64,000 bases of DNA. It comes from Guyparkeria sp016278265 (GTDB lineage: Bacteria; Pseudomonadota; Gammaproteobacteria; Halothiobacillales; Halothiobacillaceae). The stretch is from assembly GCF_044582145.1 (NCBI RefSeq), contig NZ_JBDODO010000011.1. One strand, 5' to 3'. The notes below the pieces were generated by a model. It saw only the letters and a list, made by a program, of their open reading frames with translations. It had not been told where the DNA came from and ran no database searches. Both the position numbers and the translations under genes were made by a program. Shown here piece after piece: positions 1 to 7,750 of this stretch (the first letter of the stretch is position 1; every line of letters starts with the position of its first letter).

Positions 1-18
1 CCTAGGCGGGGTTTTTTT
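1..18 (+). terminator. Right arm of a terminator cut by the window edge
   Basis: The window opens with CCTAGGCGGGG followed by seven T. This looks like the 3' arm and U-tract of a rho-independent terminator for a plus-strand gene lying to the left. The left arm is outside the window, so the stem cannot be checked. Apart from this and the sox terminator I see nothing recognisable in the first 254 bases. Confidence 0.4.
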
Positions 19-194
19 GTTTCGGTGGCGGTGTGTTCCTTGGGAGGCGGTGCTGCAGAACACAGTGCATGCTGGTTGCGCTTGTATCGCGACGGGGCGG
101 GCGCCACAGATTGCGTCGGGTGCGCATCGAGCCTGTGCTTGCGGGTATCCACTCACACCTGATGCCGTTGCGTGGAGCCATTTCCCGCGCGCAC

Positions 195-221
195 AAAAAA
201 GCCCCGCCGGGTGGCGGGGCT
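195..221 (-). terminator. Rho-independent terminator of soxCD
   Basis: A perfect 9-bp stem AGCCCCGCC / GGCGGGGCT with a four-base loop lies just past the soxD stop codon. Read on the minus strand it is followed by a run of six T. It would end the soxC-soxD transcript. Confidence 0.88.
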
Positions 222-254
222 GGACGTTTCTGCTTGAAAGCAGAGGGGCGGTGT

Positions 255-920
255 TTAGCCGCTCACGCCCTCGACAGCTGAGTGGACCACTTCCGGCTCT
301 GCGTCGTAGCAGTCGCTCATGCAGCGCTGGTTGTTCGTGTCCGGACGGGTGTCGGTGACGTAGTAGTCACGCGCCGGCATGTCGACGTCTGCAAGCGTCT
401 TGTCGCTGCAGACGAAGTCCGACTCGACGATCATGCCCAGGTTCAGCACGTAGCAGGTGACGGCGTAGGACTCGTCAACGCCCATGGTGCCCGGTGCGTA
501 GAACGGCATGTGGCGCTTGATCATGTCGAACAGCGTCGGGGCGTGGCCCCAGGCGTTGTTGACGGCACGGTTGCCGACCCCATCGAGGCCCTGCTTGAGC
601 GATTTGATGAACTGCGGCATCGGGTCGCCCATCATCTTCGGGTAGCCCTCGGCGCCTTCCCCGAACGCCCCGTGGCACATGGCGCACTGGGCGTCGTACG
701 GGTCTTGACCCGCCTGAACGCTACCGGAACCCTCCGGCAGGTTGGTGCCGTCGTAGAACACACTGATGTCCCACGGCTCAATCGCCTTTGCTGTGATGTT
801 CTTGCCAATGCCGTTGAAGCCATTGCCGTGCTCGGCTGCGATGCCGACAGAGCTCAGACCCAAGGCCATGGCACCTGCCGCAAGACCCAGGCTGAACTTA
901 GAAGTTTTCAATTTGGACAT
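255..920 (-). CDS. soxD: SoxD-type cytochrome c, subunit of sulfane dehydrogenase SoxCD
   Basis: This 221-residue exported c-type cytochrome is the likely electron-accepting partner of the molybdoenzyme SoxC, encoded immediately upstream. The N-terminus (about residues 1-29) is a signal peptide ending near GIAAE. A single heme-attachment motif CAMCH sits at residues 79-83; a Met-containing stretch (PFYAPGTM) downstream could give the axial ligand. Only one CxxCH is present, whereas the Paracoccus-type SoxD carries two hemes in a longer chain, so this is a short monoheme version. Four more Cys lie in the C-terminal half, outside any heme motif. The gene overlaps the 3' end of soxC by 23 bp, so translation is probably coupled. 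The SoxD assignment rests mainly on the SoxC neighbour; a SorB-like role is the alternative. Confidence 0.8.
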   Translation of the reverse strand: MSKLKTSKFSLGLAAGAMALGLSSVGIAAEHGNGFNGIGKNITAKAIEPWDISVFYDGTNLPEGSGSVQAGQDPYDAQCAMCHGAFGEGAEGYPKMMGDPMPQFIKSLKQGLDGVGNRAVNNAWGHAPTLFDMIKRHMPFYAPGTMGVDESYAVTCYVLNLGMIVESDFVCSDKTLADVDMPARDYYVTDTRPDTNNQRCMSDCYDAEPEVVHSAVEGVSG

Positions 921-2268
921 TCTTCACCTCGCCAGACTTCTCGATTTTCCAGGCCTGAATGGAATTCTTGTGGTAGATGCTGTTGAAGCCACGCACCTTG
1001 CGCAGCTGCATCAGGGTTGGCTGAACGTAGCCGGTCTCGTCGGTGACGCGGCTCATGATCAGGTGCTCACCACCTGTCCACTCGAACGGGAGCGTGAACT
1101 TGGTCACGCACTTGCTCAGTACGGGCTCGACCAGTTCGGCTTCCTGCCAGTTCTTGCCGCCATCGACGGACACGTCGACGTGCTTGACCTTGCCGCGACC
1201 CGACCAGGCAATGCCGCGAATCTCGTAGCTGCCCTTGCCTTTCATCTGGTAGTCCGGGCAGGGGTAGTTGATGACCGAGTTGGCCTCGTTGACCAGGGTG
1301 AACTGGCGGATGGTGCCATCCGGCAGTGGCTCGATGTAGTGCCGAGTCTCCTGGTAGGTGACCAGCGGCTTGTCGACGAACTTGATGCGGCGCAGCCACT
1401 TGATCGACATGTTCGCTTCGCAGCCCGGGAGCAGGAAGCGGATCGGGTAGCCGTTTTCCGCACGCAGCGCTTCGCCGTTCTGGGCGTAGGCGATCATGGC
1501 GTCCTTGTACATCTCGCAGCTTTCGGCCGGGAGCGGCTCGCCGAACTGGTCCTCGGCGCCTTCCATCGGGATGGAGCGCTGCAGGGCTGAGCCATCGGTG
1601 CCTTCGGCGTACAGCCAGGTCGACTTCGGATCGACGCCGACGTATTCCATCAGGTCGGTCAGCTTGACGCCGGTCCACTCGGCGCAGCTCATCATGCCGT
1701 GGGTGAACTGCAAGGAGTCCATCTGAACACCGCGCCACTCCATGGCACCGTTGGCCGGGCACTCGAGGAAGTGGATCGCGGTGTGCGACGGCATGCGCTT
1801 GAGGTCTTCCATGGAGAAGACCATCGGCTTGTCGACCATGCCGTGGATGACCAGCTGGTGGGTCTCCGGGTCGACGTCGACGGCACCGGCGTGGTGACGC
1901 TCGAAGTGCAGACCGTTCGGCGTGATGATGCCGTGCAGGTCCTGCCACGGGGTGAAGCTGATCGACGCGAGGGTGTCGGCGGTCAGCCAGCTGACGTTGC
2001 GGCGCACCACGTCCTTCTCGAACTTGGACGGCATGCCGTACGGGACGGACACGACGCCACGGCCGAGAATGTGGCGGGTCGAACCGATTTCCAGCGGCTC
2101 CGTGACGGTCTCCAGCTTTACGTCGCCATAGGCATTGCCGGCGGCTGCAGTGGCAGCACCGGTTGCCGCGAGCGCGACGCTCTTGCGGAGGAATTTGCGA
2201 CGGTCGCTGGAAGCTACGCCCTCGCGGGCATCGCTCTGCGGCGTCTGATCAAGTGTGGTTTCTGACAT
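898..2268 (-). CDS. soxC: Sulfane dehydrogenase / sulfite dehydrogenase molybdenum subunit SoxC
   Basis: This 456-residue protein belongs to the sulfite oxidase-family molybdopterin enzymes. In the Sox pathway SoxC with SoxD oxidises the sulfane sulfur bound to SoxYZ. A twin-arginine signal (SDRRKFLRKS, residues 21-30, then an Ala-rich stretch) predicts export folded with cofactor. The molybdenum-ligating cysteine is probably Cys170 in FLECPANGAMEW. The C-terminal part resembles the Mo-cofactor dimerisation domain (GIAWSGRG, DVSVDGGKNW). A good ribosome site AGGAG precedes the ATG. No soxXYZAB lie in the window, so the rest of the Sox system must be elsewhere. SorA-type sulfite dehydrogenase is the main alternative; length and Tat signal fit SoxC. 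Confidence 0.87.
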   Translation of the reverse strand: MSETTLDQTPQSDAREGVASSDRRKFLRKSVALAATGAATAAAGNAYGDVKLETVTEPLEIGSTRHILGRGVVSVPYGMPSKFEKDVVRRNVSWLTADTLASISFTPWQDLHGIITPNGLHFERHHAGAVDVDPETHQLVIHGMVDKPMVFSMEDLKRMPSHTAIHFLECPANGAMEWRGVQMDSLQFTHGMMSCAEWTGVKLTDLMEYVGVDPKSTWLYAEGTDGSALQRSIPMEGAEDQFGEPLPAESCEMYKDAMIAYAQNGEALRAENGYPIRFLLPGCEANMSIKWLRRIKFVDKPLVTYQETRHYIEPLPDGTIRQFTLVNEANSVINYPCPDYQMKGKGSYEIRGIAWSGRGKVKHVDVSVDGGKNWQEAELVEPVLSKCVTKFTLPFEWTGGEHLIMSRVTDETGYVQPTLMQLRKVRGFNSIYHKNSIQAWKIEKSGEVKNVQIENF

Positions 2269-2397
2269 TGCTCACTCCTGCATCGTAGGCAATTGGTCGG
2301 ATCAACGTAGATTCGATCCATTCCGTGCCCCCCGGTTCTCCGACAACCGAAAGACGCGTGTTTTGAGGACAGTCCGGCGACTCGCCGGTGTCGACAA

Positions 2398-2465
2398 TGA
2401 CCCGCTATTGTTCATGGGTCTTCGAGCCGGGTCAATCCGAAGCGGGTTCCCTCATCGATGACCCG
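2398..2465. repeat. Three alternating heptamers (TGACCCG / CGGGTCA) in the sox-moa intergenic region
   Basis: TGACCCG occurs at 2398-2404 and 2459-2465, and its reverse complement CGGGTCA at 2428-2434. Centres are 30-31 bp apart, about three helical turns, which suggests sites for a regulator bound on one DNA face. They lie 130-200 bp upstream of soxC in the 416-bp gap between the divergent sox and moa units. Function is inferred only. Confidence 0.4.
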
Positions 2466-2519
2466 ATCAAAAAATTGAACCGGCAGCAATCTACATCAGC
2501 GGGTGCTAATTAACAACCG

Positions 2520-2559
2520 CATACGGGTTCGAACATTTAATGGGGTATCAACCCGTATG
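2520..2559. repeat. 10-bp inverted repeat in the sox-moa intergenic region
   Basis: CATACGGGTT (2520-2529) is matched by AACCCGTATG (2550-2559) across a 20-bp AT-richer spacer. It lies about 60 bp upstream of the predicted moaE promoter -10 and could be an operator or mark a short transcript. No other feature is visible in this gap apart from the items listed separately. Confidence 0.4.
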
Positions 2560-2619
2560 GTTGGCCGGGTCCGGGCATCATTAGCGAGCGCGCCCGCGCG
2601 CGGCTGAGGCGCTCGAGCC

Positions 2620-2666
2620 TTGGCGCGAGGCACCTGGGTCGTTATAGTTTGTTGGAAATATCCAAC
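2620..2666 (+). promoter_or_regulatory. Predicted moaE promoter with an overlapping hairpin operator
   Basis: TTGGCG (2620-2625) and TATAGT (2643-2648) are separated by 17 bp, a good sigma-70 match. Transcription should begin near 2655, inside the inverted repeat GTTGGA-AATA-TCCAAC (2651-2666). A symmetric element over the start site is typical of a repressor site, or it makes a 5' hairpin in the mRNA. It does not fit the ModE consensus well. Confidence 0.5.
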
Positions 2667-2684
2667 AGGGCAGCGACCTCCACC

Positions 2685-3155
2685 GTGTACCGTTCCATCC
2701 GTGTCCAAAAAGCCGATTTCAACATTGCCGATGTCCTTGGCGAGTTGCGTTCGCGATGCGCCCATGTCGGGGCGGTGGCGACCTTCCTCGGCACCGTGCG
2801 CGATATCAACGATGATTTGGAGGTCAGCGACCTCGTCCTCGAGCATTACCCCGGAATGACCGAGCGCGCTCTCGAACGAGTGGCCGATGAGGCGATTTCG
2901 CGTTGGCCGTTGGCCGGCGTGAGTATCGTTCACCGCGTCGGTCATCTCCGGCCGACGGATCAGATCGTGCTGGTCGCGGTCGCCAGTGCCCACCGGGCCG
3001 ATGCGCTTGAAGCCTGCACTTTCATCATGGACTACCTCAAGACCCACGCGCCGTTCTGGAAGAAGGAAGTGGACCCCGAGGGCAACACCCGTTGGGTGGA
3101 CGCGCGCGAGAGTGATGAAGCGGCTCGCCGGCGCTGGTTCGCCGATTTCGATTGA
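2685..3155 (+). CDS. moaE: Molybdopterin synthase catalytic subunit MoaE
   Basis: MoaE transfers sulfur from MoaD thiocarboxylate to cyclic pyranopterin monophosphate to make molybdopterin. The conserved core is clear: HRADALEACTFIMDYLKT followed by HAPFWKKE, which holds the two active-site lysines, and the C-terminal RWVDAR. The reading frame is open from TTG 2649, but the predicted transcription start is near 2655 and family members begin close to the VQKADF segment, so GTG 2685 is preferred (156 residues). It heads the moaE-moeA-moaC cluster. No moaD is seen in the window; its partner must be encoded elsewhere. The cluster is divergent from soxCD, which needs the cofactor. Confidence 0.92.
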   Translation: MYRSIRVQKADFNIADVLGELRSRCAHVGAVATFLGTVRDINDDLEVSDLVLEHYPGMTERALERVADEAISRWPLAGVSIVHRVGHLRPTDQIVLVAVASAHRADALEACTFIMDYLKTHAPFWKKEVDPEGNTRWVDARESDEAARRRWFADFD

Positions 3156-3167
3156 GGAGAAGGTTGC

Positions 3168-4361
3168 GTGGAATCCGTCGAGCAAGTGATCGAAAGGCTG
3201 GGTGAGTGGATCGCACCACTGGCAGAGATCGAGCGGGTGACCGTCCTCGAGTCGGTTGGCCGCGTGCTGGCTGAGCCACTGGCCGCCCCACGTGACGTCC
3301 CGATTGCGCCGTTGAGCCTGTTTGACGGTTACGCGGCGGCGGGGCCATTGGTGGCCGGCGAGTCGTTGCCCGTTGTTGGTAAGCAGTTCGCCGGCGACGC
3401 ACCGGCAACGCTCAAGCCCGGCACCGCGATGCGCATCTTCACCGGTGCCTTGTTGCCTGAGGGCGCAGACACGGTGATTGCGCAGGAATCGGTCGAGATC
3501 GATGGGGGGCGGGCATGTTGGCGCGAGGATCTGGCGATCGGTGCCGGCGTGCGTGTTGCCGGGGCAGACACGCGGGCAGGGCAGGTGCTGCTGGAGTCCG
3601 GCACCCGCATTAGCGTGCCGCAGATGGGGCTGATCGCCAGTACCGGCGAGGCCAAGGTCGCGGTGCGCCGGCGGGTGCGTGTCGCGCTGCTGACCACCGG
3701 CGACGAGCTGCTGGCGCCCGGTGAGCCGTTTGCGCCGGGCAAGATCTATGACGCCAACGGACCGATGCTCGAGACGCTGCTGCGTGCCGCTGGTGTCGAG
3801 ATCGTCCAGCGTGGCTGCCTGCCGGACGACCGCGAGGTGATTGACACCCAATTGCGCGAGGCGGCCGAGGCCGATCTGATCGTCACCTCCGGTGGGGTGT
3901 CGGTGGGCGAGGCCGACCTGGTGCGTGCCGGCGTCGAGGCGCTGGGTCGCATCGATCACTGGCGCATCTTTCTCAAGCCGGGCAAGCCGCTGGCGTTTGG
4001 CGAGGTGGTGGGCACACCGTTTCTTGGTCTGCCGGGCAACCCCGTGTCCACCTTCGTCACCTACCTGCGATTCGTGCGCCTGGCGATCGACCGGCTGGCC
4101 GGTCAGACCGATCCGGGTGCCTGGCCGACGCAGTGGTTGCCGCTGGCCGCTGCGCGTCAAGGCGGTGATCGACCCGAGTACATCCGTGTGCGCCGGGTCG
4201 AGGTCGAGGGCCGATTGATGCTCGAATCCTACCCGGACCAGAACTCGGGGTTGCTCAGTTCGCTTGCCTGGGCCGACGGCCTTGCGCTGATCCCACCCGA
4301 TGCCCGCCTCGCAGTGGGCGACCCGGTCGAATACACCGCCTTCAAGGAGATTGGCCTATGA
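3168..4361 (+). CDS. moeA: Molybdopterin molybdenumtransferase MoeA
   Basis: MoeA inserts molybdate into adenylylated molybdopterin, the last common step of Mo-cofactor synthesis. The 397-residue protein has the usual landmarks: SLFDGYA near the N-terminus (usually SxMDGYA), TTGDEL and KIYDAN in the MoCF-like domain, TSGGVSVGEADL, KPGKPLAFG and LPGNPVS. It starts at GTG 3168 with a GAGGAG ribosome site, 12 bp after moaE, and its stop overlaps the moaC start by 4 bp. It is thus part of one cotranscribed and probably translationally coupled unit. Confidence 0.95.
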   Translation: MESVEQVIERLGEWIAPLAEIERVTVLESVGRVLAEPLAAPRDVPIAPLSLFDGYAAAGPLVAGESLPVVGKQFAGDAPATLKPGTAMRIFTGALLPEGADTVIAQESVEIDGGRACWREDLAIGAGVRVAGADTRAGQVLLESGTRISVPQMGLIASTGEAKVAVRRRVRVALLTTGDELLAPGEPFAPGKIYDANGPMLETLLRAAGVEIVQRGCLPDDREVIDTQLREAAEADLIVTSGGVSVGEADLVRAGVEALGRIDHWRIFLKPGKPLAFGEVVGTPFLGLPGNPVSTFVTYLRFVRLAIDRLAGQTDPGAWPTQWLPLAAARQGGDRPEYIRVRRVEVEGRLMLESYPDQNSGLLSSLAWADGLALIPPDARLAVGDPVEYTAFKEIGL

Positions 4362-4846
4362 GCCGCACACTCACGCATCTGGACGAGAAGGGCGAGGCCC
4401 GCATGGTCGACGTCGGCGGCAAGGCGCACACCCAGCGTGTCGCCCTGGCCGAGTCGCGCATCGTCATGCAGCCGGAGACCCTGGAGCTGATCCTTTCCGG
4501 CGGTCACAAGAAGGGCGACGTGCTGGCCACGGCGCGGATCGCCGGGATCATGGCGGCCAAGCGCACCGGCGATCTGATCCCGATGTGCCACCCGCTGATG
4601 TTGACCAAGGTGAAGGTCGAGCTCACCCCTGAGCCCGACCGTCACGCCGTTCATATCACCGCCGAGTGTGCCGTCACCGGCCAGACCGGCGTGGAGATGG
4701 AGGCGCTGACAGCGGCCTCGGTGGCGGCGCTGACCTTGTATGACATGTGCAAGGCGGTTGATCGCGGCATGGTGATCGAGCAGACGCGCCTGCTGGAAAA
4801 GCGTGGCGGCAAGAGCGGCCACTGGCAGGCGGGCACCTCTTCCTGA
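4358..4846 (+). CDS. moaC: Cyclic pyranopterin monophosphate synthase MoaC
   Basis: MoaC converts the MoaA product 3',8-cH2GTP to cyclic pyranopterin monophosphate. The 162-residue length is normal for the family. Conserved blocks are intact: MVDVGGKAHTQRVALA, LIPMCHPLML with the catalytic-pocket Cys-His, GVEMEALTA and LYDMCKAVDRGMVI. The ATG overlaps the moeA stop (ATGA). About 280 bp of DNA without a gene separate it from moaA; a GC-rich 7-bp hairpin without a T run follows the stop codon. Confidence 0.96.
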   Translation: MSRTLTHLDEKGEARMVDVGGKAHTQRVALAESRIVMQPETLELILSGGHKKGDVLATARIAGIMAAKRTGDLIPMCHPLMLTKVKVELTPEPDRHAVHITAECAVTGQTGVEMEALTAASVAALTLYDMCKAVDRGMVIEQTRLLEKRGGKSGHWQAGTSS

Positions 4847-5125
4847 CGCCCGGTGCCCGGGCGGAGGCGGGGTCGGCGGGTGCGTTCGGTTTTTCCCGCC
4901 ATAGCGCTTGCATTTTCAGGCTCGGCTGATACCGTTATGTCCAAGTGAACATGACGCACGTTTCACTTGCTCCTGCATCGCAGGTCCCGGTCGAGAGTCG
5001 ACTCCGACCCCTCGGCCTCGACCGGACCCCATTCCCGCGCGGTGGGCCGTTACGCCGGCCGCGCACGTTGACGAACCCCATGCCACTCGGATGTCGGCAT
5101 GGTCCAGGCAAGGGCTGACGAGAAA

Positions 5126-6112
5126 ATGCAGCAGTTGACCGACCCGTTTGGCCGATCCATCAACTACCTGCGGCTGTCCGTGACAGACCGCTGCGACCTG
5201 CGCTGTTTCTATTGCATGCCCGAGGGCTTCAAGGACTTCGAGGTGCCCGAGCACTGGCTGACGCCAGACGAGATCGAGCGCATGCTGGGGGTGATGGCCG
5301 ACATGGGCCTGTCCCACGTGCGCATTACCGGCGGCGAGCCGCTGGTGCGCAAGGGCATCGAGGACATCGTCGGCCGGGTGGCGGCACTGCCCGGCATCGA
5401 GGACGTGTCGCTGTCGACCAACGCCACCCGCATGAACAAGATGGCCGAGTCCCTCAAGGCCGCGGGCGCCGACCGCATCAACGTCAGCCTCGACACCCTC
5501 GATCCCGAGCGTTTCAAGTCGATCACCAAGGGCAAGGTGGACAAGGTCCTCGACGGACTGGCCGCCGCCAAGGCCGCCGGCTTCTCGCCGATCAAGATCA
5601 ACGCCGTGGTGATGAAGGGCATCAACGACTACGACGTCGAGGACCTGCTCGACTACTGCATCGACAACGGCTTTACCCTGCGGATGATCGAGACCATGCC
5701 GATGGGCGAGACCGGCCGGGATGCGATCGATCACTACGTCAGCCTCCAGGACGTCAAAAAGCGCCTCAAGGCGAAGTACGACCTGATCCCGGCGGTCAAC
5801 TCGGTCACCGGCGCGGGGCCGGCACGCTACCTGCAGGTGGCCGGTACCGACACGATGGTCGGTTTCATCACCCCCATGTCCGAGCATTTCTGCGAGACAT
5901 GCAACCGTGTGCGCCTGTCCTGCGACGGCACCATGTACATGTGTCTGGGTCAGGAAGAGAGCTTCTCCTTCCGCCCGCTGCTCAGAAAGGGTATTCCCGA
6001 CGACGAGCTCAAGGAGGCGCTGATCCAGGCGATCGCGCTCAAGCCCGAGCGTCACGAGTTCACGGAAAAGCCCGAGAAGGTGATCCGTTTCATGTCGATG
6101 ACCGGCGGCTGA
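5126..6112 (+). CDS. moaA: GTP 3',8-cyclase MoaA
   Basis: MoaA is the radical-SAM enzyme that starts molybdenum-cofactor synthesis from GTP. The N-terminal cluster motif CDLRCFYC (CxxxCxxC) follows LRLSVTDR, and the C-terminal second Fe-S site is in FCETCNRVRLSC, with a third cysteine at MYMCLG. The chain ends in the conserved Gly-Gly that is needed for activity in MoaA proteins. The frame is open from ATG 5099; ATG 5126 (328 residues) gives the usual family N-terminus and is preferred, though 5099 is possible. A terminator follows at 6141, so the moa cluster ends here. Confidence 0.95.
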   Translation: MQQLTDPFGRSINYLRLSVTDRCDLRCFYCMPEGFKDFEVPEHWLTPDEIERMLGVMADMGLSHVRITGGEPLVRKGIEDIVGRVAALPGIEDVSLSTNATRMNKMAESLKAAGADRINVSLDTLDPERFKSITKGKVDKVLDGLAAAKAAGFSPIKINAVVMKGINDYDVEDLLDYCIDNGFTLRMIETMPMGETGRDAIDHYVSLQDVKKRLKAKYDLIPAVNSVTGAGPARYLQVAGTDTMVGFITPMSEHFCETCNRVRLSCDGTMYMCLGQEESFSFRPLLRKGIPDDELKEALIQAIALKPERHEFTEKPEKVIRFMSMTGG

Positions 6113-6140
6113 GCGCGGCTCGCCGCGGCAGCATCCGGCC

Positions 6141-6166
6141 AGGCCGTCCCACGGGGCGGCCTTTTT
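6141..6166 (+). terminator. Rho-independent terminator after moaA
   Basis: AGGCCGTCC pairs with GGGCGGCCT (one G-U pair) around a short loop and is followed by TTTTT. It sits 30 bp after the moaA stop and separates the moa cluster from nfeD. Confidence 0.8.
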
Positions 6167-6281
6167 CGTGGGGTTCCCACCGCGTGGCCTCACTCTGTCC
6201 TCGTGAGATCAATGGCCTATGCTGTTACCGGGTTCTGATGGCAAATGACCGTCGGTCACCGGAAGGGAGGGTGAAACCCGC

Positions 6282-7706
6282 ATGCAGGCTGCATTTCCGG
6301 AACGTCCGTCTCGCGCTTTCTGGCGCCGGTTGGCATGGGCGTTGTTGATTCTGGCCGGATTGATCTGGCTGGCCGTCGCCGCGGCGCAGGACGATCGTCG
6401 CCAGGCGGTGCTGCTGACGGTACAGGACGCGATCACCCCGGCAACCGCCGACTACGTGATGCGCGGGATTGAGTCGGCCGAGGCACGCCGGGCCGAACTG
6501 GTCGTCTTGCAGCTCGACACCCCCGGCGGGCTCGATACCAGCATGCGGTCGATGATCCAGGCCATCCTGCAGGCGGACGTGCCGGTGGCGAGCTACGTCC
6601 ATCCGGCCGGCGCACGCGCCGCCAGTGCCGGTGCCTATATCCTCTACGGCTCGCATATCGCGGCGATGACCCCGTCGACCAATCTCGGTTCAGCCACGCC
6701 AGTGCAGATGGGTGGTGGCGGCTTGCCCGGCATGACGCCCCCCGAGGAGGAGGGTGACAGCGCTGACGAGAAGGCCGCCGAGTCGACTGACGGTGGCGAG
6801 GATGCTGGCGATGCCCCGCGTCGCGGCGGCGATGCCATGGAGCGTAAGGTGCTCGAGGACGCAGTGGCCTACATCCGAGGCCTGGCGGAACGTTTCGATC
6901 GCAATGCCGACTGGGCAGAAATGGCGGTGCGAGAGGGCTTCAACCTCGGTGCGCGCGAGGCACTCGAACGCAATGTCATCGACGTGGTGGCCGAGGACCT
7001 CTCCGACCTGCTGGTCCAGCTCGACGGTCGCGAGGTGGTGGTCAACGGGGTGACTCGGACGTTGTCGACGCAGGGCATCGAGGTGGTCCGCGAGGACCCG
7101 GACTGGCGCGCCAAGCTGCTGGCGGTGATCACCAACCCCAATATCGCGTATATCCTGCTTCTGATCGGGATCTACGGCATCATCTTCGAGCTGGCCAACC
7201 CCGGTGCGATCGTGCCGGGGACGATCGGTTCGATTGCCCTGATCCTGGCCTTCTTCGCCCTGCAGGTCATGCCGCTGAACTATGCCGGTCTGGCGCTGAT
7301 CCTGCTTGGGATCATTTTCATGATCGCCGAGGCGTTCGTGCCCAGTTTCGGCGCACTCGGCATCGGCGGTCTCGCCGCCTTCACCGCAGGATCCATCATG
7401 CTTTGGGACGACCCCAACCTGAACGTGGCATTGCCCCTGATCATCGGCGTCGCGATCGCCATCGCCGGTTTCTCGATCTGGGTGCTGGGACGTTTTCTCG
7501 ACGTGCGACGCAAGAAACCCGCGACCGGTTACGAGGAGATGATCGGCATGCAGGGCGTCGCCCAGGAAGATTTCGAGGCCACTGGCCGGGTGTTCGTTCA
7601 CAGCGAGTTGTGGACCGCCGACAGTCGCACCCCGATACGAGCCGGTCAGGCCGTGCGGGTGGTGGCGATTGACGGCCTGCGCCTGACCGTCGAGCCGATT
7701 GAGTAG
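6282..7706 (+). CDS. NfeD-family membrane serine protease (full-length NfeD with ClpP-like domain)
   Basis: This 474-residue protein combines an N-terminal membrane anchor/signal (about residues 15-35), a ClpP-class protease domain, four or more transmembrane helices and a C-terminal NfeD OB-fold domain. In the family a Ser/Lys dyad cleaves the partner slipin/stomatin. Here the serine is probably Ser115 (ARAASAGAYI) and the lysine Lys189 (MERKVLEDA). The spacing is 74 residues against about 41 in the studied archaeal 1510-N protease, because an acidic, low-complexity insertion of roughly 35 residues lies at 150-185. The start has a strong AGGGAGGG ribosome site. The SPFH partner follows 44 bp downstream. 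Confidence 0.88.
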   Translation: MQAAFPERPSRAFWRRLAWALLILAGLIWLAVAAAQDDRRQAVLLTVQDAITPATADYVMRGIESAEARRAELVVLQLDTPGGLDTSMRSMIQAILQADVPVASYVHPAGARAASAGAYILYGSHIAAMTPSTNLGSATPVQMGGGGLPGMTPPEEEGDSADEKAAESTDGGEDAGDAPRRGGDAMERKVLEDAVAYIRGLAERFDRNADWAEMAVREGFNLGAREALERNVIDVVAEDLSDLLVQLDGREVVVNGVTRTLSTQGIEVVREDPDWRAKLLAVITNPNIAYILLLIGIYGIIFELANPGAIVPGTIGSIALILAFFALQVMPLNYAGLALILLGIIFMIAEAFVPSFGALGIGGLAAFTAGSIMLWDDPNLNVALPLIIGVAIAIAGFSIWVLGRFLDVRRKKPATGYEEMIGMQGVAQEDFEATGRVFVHSELWTADSRTPIRAGQAVRVVAIDGLRLTVEPIE

Positions 7707-7750
7707 ACACGCCATTGCAAGGGCCGTTGGGGCCCATGGAGGGAAGACAG

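Noticed and set aside
2520..2545. TACGGGTTCGAAC resembling a tRNA T-arm
   Set aside because: No acceptor stem, anticodon arm or D-arm can be placed around it; it is explained by the inverted repeat at 2520-2559.
2641..2666. ModE site at the moaE promoter
   Set aside because: Only one half resembles the CGTTATAT-type half-site; the symmetric part is GTTGGA/TCCAAC instead.
2496..4160. A 554-codon minus-strand frame opposite moaE and moeA
   Set aside because: Antisense shadow of two clearly conserved molybdenum-cofactor genes.
4847..5098. Possible Mo-cofactor riboswitch upstream of moaA
   Set aside because: The gap is GC-rich with some pairing, but I cannot place the conserved elements of the Moco RNA motif; a covariance-model search would be needed.
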